DNA of 64,000 bases, from the NCBI GenBank assembly GCA_037447215.1, contig JBBIHB010000008.1:40411-104410 (forward strand). Direction: 5' to 3'. Origin of the DNA: UBA1413 sp037447215. Lineage in GTDB: Bacteria > Bacteroidota > Bacteroidia > Bacteroidales > Prolixibacteraceae. The notes under the pieces are model-generated. The model was not told where the DNA came from and made no database searches. It was given only the letters and a program-made list of their open reading frames with translations. The translations under genes and the position numbers were made by a program. Of this stretch, positions 17,761 to 25,638 are shown piece after piece (position 1 is the stretch's first letter; each line of letters opens with the position of its first letter).

Positions 17761-17833
17761 AAGGATAAAGGTTTTAGGATAAGAATTAAGGATAAAGGTT
17801 AAACCATCAGCTGACAGATAAAGGATAATGGTT
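17761..17833 (+). repeat. Three direct copies of a 13-bp AAGGATAAAGGTT motif
   Basis: AAGGATAAAGGTT occurs at 17761-17773 and 17788-17800, and AAGGATAATGGTT at 17821-17833, all in the gap between menB and menA. The flanking bases are purine-rich. No coding frame spans the repeats. It may be a slippage product or short spacer repeat; nothing shows a function. Confidence 0.7.
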
Positions 17834-17868
17834 AAGGGAGTACATAAATTCAAGTGGGAGATGAGGTA

Positions 17869-18780
17869 ATGAATGGTTTAAAAATAGCAATATGGTTAGG
17901 TTCAATACGGCCACGAACTTTGCCACTTGCTTTGTCGAGTTCCTTAATGGGTAGCTTTGCAGCCCTGCATGATGGGGGGTTTAAGTGGAATGTTTTTGGT
18001 CTGGCATTGCTGACAACCCTTTTTTTACAAATTCTAAGTAACCTGGCAAACGATTATGGAGATTCGGTTAATGGGGCCGATAACCCCGACAGGGTGGGTC
18101 CATCCCGGGCTGTTCAAAGTGGAAAAATACCCGCTTCAGAAATGAAACAGGCGGTTTTCATCACCTCCGCGCTTGCATTTACTTCCGGTATTATCCTTAT
18201 AGGGGCTGGAGTAGGTTATAAGAACTGGTTGCCGTGGGTTATTTTTTTGCTGGTTGGTTTATTGGCAATTGCTGCAGCTATTTTATACACTGCCGGATCC
18301 AATCCTTACGGCTACAAAGGTTTTGGTGACCTTTTCGTTTTTCTGTTTTTTGGTATAACTGCTGTGGCCGGTACGTATTACCTGCACACCGGATACCTTA
18401 AAATTTTTGTGTTGCTCCCCGCTATCACGATTGGATTGCTAAGCACTGCAGTTTTAAACCTGAATAACATGCGCGATGTTGCAGGTGATGCCCGTTCAGG
18501 AAAACGAACCATGGTGGTTTTGATGGGAAGTAAGTATGCCAGAATTTATCATTTTATAATGGTTATCGGGGCTATTTTAGCCTTGATTTTATGGTCGATT
18601 CTGAATTATACCTCAAATTGGCAGTTTATCTTTCTTTTAACACTTCCTTTATTCGTGCGCCATTTACTGGCAGTTTTGCGGAATAAATTACCTGCTGATC
18701 TCGACCCTCAGCTTAAAATATTGGCATTGAGCACTTTTATGTTGGTGATTTTGTTTGGTATGGGTGTAATATTATGTTAA
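17869..18780 (+). CDS. menA: 1,4-dihydroxy-2-naphthoate polyprenyltransferase
   Basis: 303 residues from ATG 17869 (a GAGG lies just upstream; GTG 17854 is the alternative). It is an integral membrane prenyltransferase of the UbiA superfamily with eight or nine helices. Asp-rich motif one is NLANDYGDSVNGADNPD, with the MenA-type RVGPSRAVQSG after it; the second Asp motif is NMRDVAGDARSGKRT. It attaches the polyprenyl tail to DHNA at the membrane. It follows menB in the same direction; the methyltransferase (MenG/UbiE) is not in the window. Confidence 0.95.
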   Translation: MNGLKIAIWLGSIRPRTLPLALSSSLMGSFAALHDGGFKWNVFGLALLTTLFLQILSNLANDYGDSVNGADNPDRVGPSRAVQSGKIPASEMKQAVFITSALAFTSGIILIGAGVGYKNWLPWVIFLLVGLLAIAAAILYTAGSNPYGYKGFGDLFVFLFFGITAVAGTYYLHTGYLKIFVLLPAITIGLLSTAVLNLNNMRDVAGDARSGKRTMVVLMGSKYARIYHFIMVIGAILALILWSILNYTSNWQFIFLLTLPLFVRHLLAVLRNKLPADLDPQLKILALSTFMLVILFGMGVILC

Positions 18781-18824
18781 ATATATTTTCTTTGTCACTA
18801 TTGTCCAGTTAGAAAAAATTTAAA

Positions 18825-18997
18825 AATGAGATACTTCGCTTCATTTCATTATGCTCAGAATGACAGCATGTCAGGTAATTGATGGCATTTGGGAGGAGTG
18901 GTTTTGCAGCATTGGAGCAAAACCACCCCTCCCAAATGTAAAAGTATTCAAATACTCGTCATTCCGACTCAATCGGCTGACAGTGGGTAATCTCATT
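18825..18997. mobile_element. MITE-like palindromic element between menA and menC-menE
   Basis: An inner hairpin pairs 18886-18907 with 18917-18938 (21 of 22 positions, 9-base loop; the core is CATTTGGGAGG...). The flanks form imperfect outer arms: AATGAGATAC...TCAGAATGAC on the left and its near inverse GTCATTCCGA...GTAATCTCATT on the right. The outer arms resemble the GTCATTCTGA.../GAGATTCTTCGCT motif scattered in many bacterial genomes. There is no coding frame. No T run follows the inner stem, so it is not a classical terminator. The remaining bases of the gap between menA and menC-menE (18781-18824, 18998-19134) hold nothing recognisable. Confidence 0.65.
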
Positions 18998-19134
18998 AAG
19001 TTAACCTGACATTAGTGATTCTTTTTAAACTTTTTGACTTTGTGGGATATTCCAGATGATTGAGTTCCCATTAAGACAATAAGGACAAAATTTTGGAAAT
19101 ACAAACTGAAGCGAGATTTTTTATATTTGGAGAA

Positions 19135-21309
19135 ATGTTGAAAGCATCATGGTATAAATATAAACTCATTTTCAGGCATCCGTCTGGAACATCGCGGGGA
19201 ATTATGCATGAAAAGGAAACACGGTTTCTGCATCTCATGGACGAAGAGCACCCTGAAATTATCGGGATCGGAGAGTGTAACCTGTTGAAAGGACTTAGCT
19301 GCGATGACCGGCCAGGCTATGAACCGATGTTAAATTGGGTGTGCCTTAATATCAATCGGATATCCGAAAATTTCCATTTTTTTCTGAAAGATTGGCCATC
19401 GATCAGATTGGGCTTGGAAATGGGCTTGATTGATTTGCAACAAGGGGGTAACCGCTTTCTGTTTCCATCTGAATTCACCAGGGGGGAGAAAGCTATTCAC
19501 ATTAATGGCCTTGTTTGGATGGGGGACAAGGATTTTATGCTCCACCAAATCGGTGAAAAACTGGATCAAGGCTTTTCGGTAATCAAAATGAAAGTTGGAG
19601 CCATCGATTTTGAAGCCGAATGTGCCCTTCTCGAATATATCCGTACCAAATATGATCAGAATACCATTTCTATCCGTCTCGATGCAAATGGTGCATTCTC
19701 ACCTGATGTAGTATCTCATAAGCTCAAAAAACTTTCACAATATCAAATTCACAGCCTAGAACAACCTATTCCAGCTGGGCAACCTGATCTGATGGCTGAG
19801 ATATGCCGTAATTCACCCATACCCATAGCATTGGACGAAGAATTGATAGGGGTACATTCAATAGATGAAAAAAGAAGGCTACTTGAAATGATCCATCCTC
19901 ATTTTATCGTTCTTAAACCTTCATTGCTTGGAGGTTTTGAAGCCTCTAGCGAATGGATTTCACTTGCACAGGAAATAAATACCGGATGGTGGGTAACCTC
20001 TGCACTCGAATCCAATATCGGGCTGAATGCCATTGCCCAATGGACTGCAACCCTGAATAATCCACTTCCGCAAGGGCTGGGAACAGGTTCGCTTTTTACG
20101 AACAATATCAGGGCACCATTAGTAGTCAGGAACGGATTTCTTCATTATTATCCCGAAATAGAGTGGGATTTGAAATTTATCGGAATAAATAAAGAACATT
20201 ATTGTTGGAAATTGCCCCTAACCTTAAATGGACAAACCCTGAACCCTGAAGATGCAATATCTCTTGTCGAAGATTTGAGTAAAGACCATTCAGTGGAAAT
20301 CTGGTTGCCCGAACTGGGAAAATTTTTAAAGCAATGGTATTCCAACGAAGAAATTATTACGGTTAATACATCCGGCTCAACCGGTAAGCCCAAAGAAATT
20401 CAGATCAGCAAAACTGCCATGATTGATTCGGCAAGGGTAACCGGGGAATATTTGCAGCTATTCAACCATTCCAATGCATTACTTTGCCTTTCAACACGTT
20501 ACATTGCCGGTATGATGATGGTGGTCAGGGCAATGGTTTATAAGCAAAATCTGATATATGTCAATCCCGATGGAAATCCGCTCATGCACCTCTCCGAAGA
20601 AAATATTCCGGCATTTGCAGCCATGATACCCGCCCAGGTTTACAATGCCCTCGATAACCCGGTTTCAGCACTCCGGCTCAAAAAAATCAGGACTCTAATT
20701 ATTGGCGGAGGCGAAATTCACACTCTTCTTGAAGAAAAATTGAAAAGCCTGCAAAATGCTGTTTATGCAACTTTTGGGATGACCGAAACCATTTCCCACA
20801 TTGCATTGCGCCGCATCAGCGGACAAAAAGCCACAACCAATTACACAACCTTACCAGGAATAACATTTTCGGCCGATGACCGGGGCTGTCTGGTGATCCA
20901 TGCACCTCATGTAGGTTCTGAGCCTTTGGTAACCAATGATATAATTGAAATAACCGGAAAAAACCAATTCGCATGGTTGGGCAGGTACGACAATATCATC
21001 AACCGGGGTGGCGTAAAATTGAACCCCGAAGTGATTGAAAAAAAACTGGCAGGAAAAATCTCCGGGCTTTTTTTTATTGCACCTTTTCCCGATGCCCGGT
21101 TCGGGCAGGTGCCGGTGCTTATAGTCGAAAATGAAATTATGCTGATTGACGAAAAGCAAAGGCTGGAAGAATCAATGGAGAAATTGCTTTCAAGAATTGA
21201 AAAGCCATTTCATATTTTTCATTCCCGGAAATTTGAGCTTACCGGAAGCGGAAAAATCAACCGGATGGCTACTTTACAAAAAACAGTAACGGATAGATTA
21301 ATGGATTAA
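19135..21309 (+). CDS. menC-menE: Fused o-succinylbenzoate synthase / o-succinylbenzoate-CoA ligase
   Basis: 724 residues from ATG 19135, where the usual Bacteroidota MenC N-terminus begins (MLKASWYKYKLIFRHPSGTS); TTG 19093 is a spurious extension. Residues 1-360 are an enolase-superfamily MenC: KMKVG lysines near 150-152, metal ligands Asp183 (DANG), Glu209 (EQPI) and Asp234 (DEE), and Lys261 (LKPS). Residues 370-724 are an adenylate-forming MenE with the P-loop TSGSTGKPKEI (about 412), GMTET (about 548), GRYDNIINRGG and the C-terminal catalytic Lys in GSGKINR. The two steps are consecutive: SHCHC to OSB, then OSB to OSB-CoA. No stop or frame change separates the halves. Confidence 0.92.
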   Translation: MLKASWYKYKLIFRHPSGTSRGIMHEKETRFLHLMDEEHPEIIGIGECNLLKGLSCDDRPGYEPMLNWVCLNINRISENFHFFLKDWPSIRLGLEMGLIDLQQGGNRFLFPSEFTRGEKAIHINGLVWMGDKDFMLHQIGEKLDQGFSVIKMKVGAIDFEAECALLEYIRTKYDQNTISIRLDANGAFSPDVVSHKLKKLSQYQIHSLEQPIPAGQPDLMAEICRNSPIPIALDEELIGVHSIDEKRRLLEMIHPHFIVLKPSLLGGFEASSEWISLAQEINTGWWVTSALESNIGLNAIAQWTATLNNPLPQGLGTGSLFTNNIRAPLVVRNGFLHYYPEIEWDLKFIGINKEHYCWKLPLTLNGQTLNPEDAISLVEDLSKDHSVEIWLPELGKFLKQWYSNEEIITVNTSGSTGKPKEIQISKTAMIDSARVTGEYLQLFNHSNALLCLSTRYIAGMMMVVRAMVYKQNLIYVNPDGNPLMHLSEENIPAFAAMIPAQVYNALDNPVSALRLKKIRTLIIGGGEIHTLLEEKLKSLQNAVYATFGMTETISHIALRRISGQKATTNYTTLPGITFSADDRGCLVIHAPHVGSEPLVTNDIIEITGKNQFAWLGRYDNIINRGGVKLNPEVIEKKLAGKISGLFFIAPFPDARFGQVPVLIVENEIMLIDEKQRLEESMEKLLSRIEKPFHIFHSRKFELTGSGKINRMATLQKTVTDRLMD

Positions 21310-21373
21310 TTTGTTCTAACATTCTTATTTAGTTGAAAATCAGCCAAAAATTTTTACAATAAAATATAAGTTT

Positions 21374-21381
21374 TACATTTG
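21374..21381 (+). promoter_or_regulatory. -7 element for the FadL-like gene
   Basis: TACATTTG matches TAnnTTTG and ends 28 bases before the ATG at 21410. The -33 box is not clear. Confidence 0.5.
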
Positions 21382-21409
21382 CTATTGAAAAATCAAAATA
21401 AAAACCAGT

Positions 21410-23047
21410 ATGAAAAGGATCTTTTTAACAACAATTTTGATTGGTGCATTAGCACTTTCATCTTATTCAGGTGGCTTGCTCACCAATACCAACCAGAGTG
21501 CACAGTTTGTGCGTATGTTAAGCCGTAATGCTTCAACACAGATTGACGCAGTGTATTTTAATCCGGCAGGTTTGATAAAACTGGAAGATGGATGGCATTT
21601 TTCTATCAACAACCAGAGTATTTTTCAGGAAAAATCAGTTGTTAGTAAATTCCCTTTGCTTAACGACCCCGAATATATTGGTGATGTTCAGGCGCCTGTT
21701 TTTCCCTCGGCATTTGCAGTTTATAAAATGAACGATCTGGCCCTTTCGGTTGGATTTGGACCGGTTGGAGGAGGAGGATCAGCAACTTTTGAAAGGGGGC
21801 TGCCCTCGTTCGAAATACCGATTTCAAAAGTTGTTCCCGGTTTGGCAGGCCTGAATGCATTGGGATACAATGTAACAAATTACGATGCAAAACTTTATTT
21901 CGATGGGAGCTCAATATTCTGGGGAATACAAGCCGGGGCAACTTATCGCATGAGTGATATGCTTTCGGTTTATGGTGGGGTACGGTACATGCCAAGTACC
22001 AACATGTATGCCGGATCAATCAAAGATGTTCAGGTTAAAGTGAACGGAAATTTTGTGAAGGTACCACAGTTTCTCCCACAGGTGGGAAATACCCTAAAGG
22101 CAACCGCCACTCAGCTTAGCGGTGCTGCTACTAATTTGCAGCCACTGATCAATCAGGGTGCCGGCACATTAACCCTTGCACAATTGCAGGCTGGTGGGGT
22201 AATCAATGCCACTACAGCTGCCCAGATATCTGGTGGACTAATTGCAGTAGGTGTTCCTGCCGCGCAGGTTGCTGCAATGAATGTTGCAACCATACAGGGA
22301 ACCTATACAGCTTATGCCAATAATTTCAATACACAAGGTAATACCCTGATTGCTACCGGAAATATGTTGAATGACAAAGAAGTGGATACAAAACAAACCG
22401 GCGCTGGAATTACACCAATGATCGGCATTAATTATTCTCCTTCAGATAATCTGAATATTGCTTTGAAATACGAACACAAAACCAAACTTGAGCTTACTAA
22501 CTCAACCGAAGTGGATGATCTGGGTTTATTTCCCGATGGTCAAAAAACAAGGAGCGATATTCCGGCTTTCCTTGCTTTGGGAGTGGGTTACCAACCATCT
22601 GATTTTCTAGAAGCCCAATTGTCGTACAATTTGTATTTCGACAAGAATGTTGATTGGGGCAAAAACGTCCGTGAGATTGTTTACGATCGTGATGTAAAAC
22701 GTGAAATCAATAAAAATATGTGGGAATTGGCTTTAGGGCTCCAGCTTAATTTAACCGATAAATTTGCATTGAGCGTTGGCGGTTTGACCACCAATCCCGG
22801 GATTAACGATAATTACCAGAGCGATTTCAGCTACAGCAACCCATCTTATACGCTTGCAGCCGGATTTCAGTGGAAAATTACCGAAGGGCTGGCTTTCGAT
22901 GCAGGTTTTATGAATGTTTTCTATAAAGATGCTGACGTTACATTTACTGATCCTGCGCTGACTGTAAATAATGGAAAATATAACGAAGTTCTGGGAAAAA
23001 CACTCATGGGCTTTGGTTTTGGTCTGACATACAGTATTTTCAGGTAG
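21410..23047 (+). CDS. FadL/OmpP1-type outer membrane transport protein
   Basis: 545 residues with an N-terminal signal peptide (MKRIFLTTILIGALALSSYSGG). The start of the mature part, SAQFVRMLSRNASTQIDAVYFNPAGLIKLEDGWHF, is the FadL hatch signature (NPAG), and the C-terminus ends in alternating strands and ...GFGFGLTYSIFR, as in outer-membrane barrels. FadL homologues take up hydrophobic compounds such as long-chain fatty acids or aromatics. A region of about 115 residues (roughly 205-320) rich in Ala, Gln, Thr and Asn looks like an added loop. No neighbour indicates the substrate. Confidence 0.88.
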   Translation: MKRIFLTTILIGALALSSYSGGLLTNTNQSAQFVRMLSRNASTQIDAVYFNPAGLIKLEDGWHFSINNQSIFQEKSVVSKFPLLNDPEYIGDVQAPVFPSAFAVYKMNDLALSVGFGPVGGGGSATFERGLPSFEIPISKVVPGLAGLNALGYNVTNYDAKLYFDGSSIFWGIQAGATYRMSDMLSVYGGVRYMPSTNMYAGSIKDVQVKVNGNFVKVPQFLPQVGNTLKATATQLSGAATNLQPLINQGAGTLTLAQLQAGGVINATTAAQISGGLIAVGVPAAQVAAMNVATIQGTYTAYANNFNTQGNTLIATGNMLNDKEVDTKQTGAGITPMIGINYSPSDNLNIALKYEHKTKLELTNSTEVDDLGLFPDGQKTRSDIPAFLALGVGYQPSDFLEAQLSYNLYFDKNVDWGKNVREIVYDRDVKREINKNMWELALGLQLNLTDKFALSVGGLTTNPGINDNYQSDFSYSNPSYTLAAGFQWKITEGLAFDAGFMNVFYKDADVTFTDPALTVNNGKYNEVLGKTLMGFGFGLTYSIFR

Positions 23048-23064
23048 TATCCCATTTATTATAC

Positions 23065-23102
23065 AAAAAATAGCTATCCGCAAGCGGGTAGCTATTTTTT
23101 TT
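23065..23102 (+). terminator. Intrinsic terminator after the FadL-like gene
   Basis: AAAAAATAGCTATCCG (23065-23080) pairs with CGGGTAGCTATTTTTT (23085-23100) with one wobble and a 4-base loop. A and T runs on both sides would allow use from either strand. The rest of the 300-bp gap to 23375 is C/T-rich, with several TGCCTC/TGCCTT repeats near 23270-23370, and holds no gene I can support. Confidence 0.85.
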
Positions 23103-23374
23103 AATCCTGTAACAATTTCAAAGATTTACCAGTCCAACCTGTACATACTGGATGTACCTTTTCTGAAAACACTGCAAAACCTTGCCGGCTTTATTTGGTC
23201 ATACTATTCAAAGAACGTGTATGGGGTATTGGTGGGGCAATCTTATTTCTACCGATATTCCGCTCTTTTGGAGCTTTTCTTTGCCTTCTCTTCCTTTTTT
23301 TCAGACTACCTGCAGCCAACTGCCTCTAATTGCCTCCGCCTCTTGTCCGTCCCCTGACTGATGCCTCTGCCTTT

Positions 23375-24136
23375 TCACTTTATCCTGTAAACTTCTCCTG
23401 CCCCATATCGGCTTGTAAGCAGTAACTTATATCCTATGAACAGAGAATTGAAAGATTCGTAGGCTGTTTCGGGACTATTATTTTCTTTTGAGATATGGCT
23501 CAGGAACACACACTCAAGCCCGGGATGGCCAAAATCCCTTACCAGCTCCATTGCTTGCCTGTTCGATAAATGCCCGTGTGCAGAGGCTACCCGGATTTTA
23601 AGGAATAATGGATAGGAACCTTTCCAGAGCATATCTTCATCATAGTTGGTTTCCATAAAAAGGGCATGGCATTGCTGTACAGCTGTCTTTATATTAATGC
23701 AGGGTTCGCCGATGTCGGTGAATACGCCGACATTTTTGCCATTGTGTTCAATCATGAATGAACAAGGTTCAACAGCATCATGATTTTTAAGCATCGTATG
23801 AACCTTAAATGAGCCTGCTTCAACTGTATCGCCGGGTTTGAAAAACTTCACATACTCCGGCCTGAAAGGCCCTGGAACAGAGGAATAGGTGCGGCTGGTC
23901 ATATACACATTCACTGCAAGCCGCTTGCTTAATACCTGCATTCCCCGTGTGTGGTCGGAGTGTTCATGTGAGATAAAGATGGCCTTTACCTTGCCCGGAT
24001 TTAAGCCAGTGGTTTTAAAACGTTGTATCAATTGTCTGGCTGATATACCGGCATCTACCAGAATTGCATCGTGTTGGTTGCCTATGTAGTAACAATTGCC
24101 GTTACTTCCCGATGCGAGTGCGCAAATTTCAATCAT
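23375..24136 (-). CDS. MBL-fold metallohydrolase, YycJ/WalJ-like
   Basis: 253 residues of the metallo-beta-lactamase fold: CALASGSNGNCYYIG at the N-terminus, the zinc motif SHEHSDHTRGM, LKNHDAVEPCSF, FTDIGEP and a late HGHLSN with FLSHIS. This arrangement matches YycJ/WalJ-type single-domain hydrolases, some of which act as nucleases. The name is from motif similarity only. It is followed on the same strand by nothing close; the isochorismatase-like gene lies 22 bases upstream, so they may be cotranscribed. Confidence 0.85.
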   Translation of the reverse strand: MIEICALASGSNGNCYYIGNQHDAILVDAGISARQLIQRFKTTGLNPGKVKAIFISHEHSDHTRGMQVLSKRLAVNVYMTSRTYSSVPGPFRPEYVKFFKPGDTVEAGSFKVHTMLKNHDAVEPCSFMIEHNGKNVGVFTDIGEPCINIKTAVQQCHALFMETNYDEDMLWKGSYPLFLKIRVASAHGHLSNRQAMELVRDFGHPGLECVFLSHISKENNSPETAYESFNSLFIGYKLLLTSRYGAGEVYRIK

Positions 24137-24158
24137 TAATAAAAAATCTTACAGATGG

Positions 24159-24701
24159 TTATTTAACCAGTTTTGAGATGGCTTTAAATTCGGGTGCGGC
24201 CGAACTGCGTGTGAGCTCAAACAATACCGATTCCACAGAGGTCATCAGAATGCCCTCGTACCTGAACCTTTCCTTAGCCATTTCAATACTGAAGGGTGAA
24301 CGTGACGAAACCCCATCTGAAACAACAATTGGGTTAAAACCCACTTCTTTCAGGTCGAGAACGGTTAGCAGCACACATACATGTGATTCGATTCCGCAAA
24401 CAATGATATTTTTTACATTAAGCATATTGAGCTGGGCCATTACTTCAGGTTCGTCGCAACAACTGAAATCCCGTTTTTCGAAGTACCTGAATTCGTCAAA
24501 CAGCGATGAAATGTCCTTTACTGTTTCACCCAGACCTTTGGTGTATTGTTGTGTAACCAAAATGGGAATCTGCAGGACATTTAGCCCTTCAATCAGTATG
24601 CGGCAGTTTTTCATCAGATTTTCTTTACCTTCCATAACCGGTAGCAGTCGTTCCTGTATGTCGATGACCAGTGCCGCGGTGTTCTCTCTTTTTATTCTCA
24701 T
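24159..24701 (-). CDS. Isochorismatase-family cysteine hydrolase
   Basis: 180 residues. The catalytic triad of the family is visible: Asp14 (ALVIDIQERLLP), a lysine near 96 and Cys in CGIESHVCVLLT, with the preceding cis-peptide region. The family hydrolyses isochorismate, nicotinamide or related compounds. In spite of its distance of 3 kb from the menaquinone genes, a link to isochorismate is not supported; this short subtype (YcaC-like) usually has an unknown substrate. Confidence 0.88.
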   Translation of the reverse strand: MRIKRENTAALVIDIQERLLPVMEGKENLMKNCRILIEGLNVLQIPILVTQQYTKGLGETVKDISSLFDEFRYFEKRDFSCCDEPEVMAQLNMLNVKNIIVCGIESHVCVLLTVLDLKEVGFNPIVVSDGVSSRSPFSIEMAKERFRYEGILMTSVESVLFELTRSSAAPEFKAISKLVK

Positions 24702-24811
24702 GATTTTATCAAATGTCGCTTACAATTTCACGTGCCAATTTTCATATTTCAGGTTCTTCAAAAGACTTTGCCAAACGCCTGTTTATTTATTAAATATACA
24801 GAATTACCTAA

Positions 24812-25459
24812 TTACTGCATCGCCGGATCATTGTATGACTTAATTACAGAATCACCTTTTCCTGCCTGAGCTCTCGACTTATCTCCCAGATAACCCCCAT
24901 GATGCCTTTTGGCATAATCATCGCTGGTAAAGCCAATTTTTTTCATCATCAGAACCATAAGGATATCGCCAATTACCGTCATTGCAGTAGTTGAAGTGCT
25001 TGGGGTAAGTCGAAGCGGGCAAACTTCTTCAGGCGCTCCGGTAAACAGGCAGGCATCAGCCATCATTGCGAGTTCACTTTCTTTGTTTCCTGTGATAACA
25101 ATCAATGGAATTCTGGGATACAGTTTCCCGGATAATTCGACCAGTTCGAGTATTTCGCGGGTTTTTCCCGAATTTGATATCAGAAGCAAGGCATCATGTT
25201 CCTGCAGAACACCCAGATCGCCGTGTTGCGAATCACTTGGGTGGAGGAAAACCGCCGGTGTGCCGGTCGAACTGAGGGTAGTGGCAATATTCAATGCAAT
25301 CTGGCCGGCTTTGCCCATTCCACTGGCGACCAACTTTCCCTTAAGCTGATGTACATGTTTATATATGATATCTGTTGCTTTCAGAAAATCATCAGTAACT
25401 GGAATATTTTTTATGGCTTTCGCCTCGTGCTCAATAACTTTTTCGATATCTGAATTCAT
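24812..25459 (-). CDS. SIS-domain sugar-phosphate isomerase, KpsF/GutQ-like, without CBS domains
   Basis: 215 residues, essentially one SIS domain: VASGMGKAGQIALNIATTLSSTGTPAVFLHPSDSQHGDLGVLQ-type sequence, then ISNSGKTREILEL and the KdsD-like PLRLTPSTSTTAMTVIGD. KpsF/KdsD proteins interconvert ribulose-5-P and arabinose-5-P for Kdo synthesis. They normally carry two CBS domains (about 320 residues), absent here; the frame ends cleanly at TAA. A Bacteroidota -7 box lies at 25481-25488. Confidence 0.85.
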   Translation of the reverse strand: MNSDIEKVIEHEAKAIKNIPVTDDFLKATDIIYKHVHQLKGKLVASGMGKAGQIALNIATTLSSTGTPAVFLHPSDSQHGDLGVLQEHDALLLISNSGKTREILELVELSGKLYPRIPLIVITGNKESELAMMADACLFTGAPEEVCPLRLTPSTSTTAMTVIGDILMVLMMKKIGFTSDDYAKRHHGGYLGDKSRAQAGKGDSVIKSYNDPAMQ

Positions 25460-25480
25460 TACACTTAATTATTTGAGGCA

Positions 25481-25488
25481 AAAATAAC
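25481..25488 (-). promoter_or_regulatory. -7 element of the SIS-domain gene
   Basis: On the minus strand TATTTTTG matches TAnnTTTG and ends 21 bases before the ATG. A TTG 22 bases upstream (25511-25513) is one base outside the usual spacing. Confidence 0.5.
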
Positions 25489-25638
25489 CTAAATTGATGT
25501 TTTAAGTCATCAAAAATGGGTGTTTAATTGTTCATTTTCATTATTGAAAAAATAAAATCATTATCAACATATTTAAATCTTCGCATAAATAAATATTTTA
25601 TACTTTTAACAGATTGTAAATCAACTAATATAATTGAA

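Noticed and set aside
19122..19129. TATATTTG just upstream of menC-menE as a promoter
   Set aside because: It ends 5 bases before the ATG, has no -33 box, and would require a leaderless transcript.
23103..23374. C/T-rich repeats as a CRISPR or tandem repeat array
   Set aside because: The TGCCTC-like units vary in spacing and sequence and have no spacer structure.
24159..24701. A role of the isochorismatase-like gene in menaquinone synthesis
   Set aside because: The gene is 3 kb from the cluster on the other strand, and the family is broad; similarity of name is not evidence.
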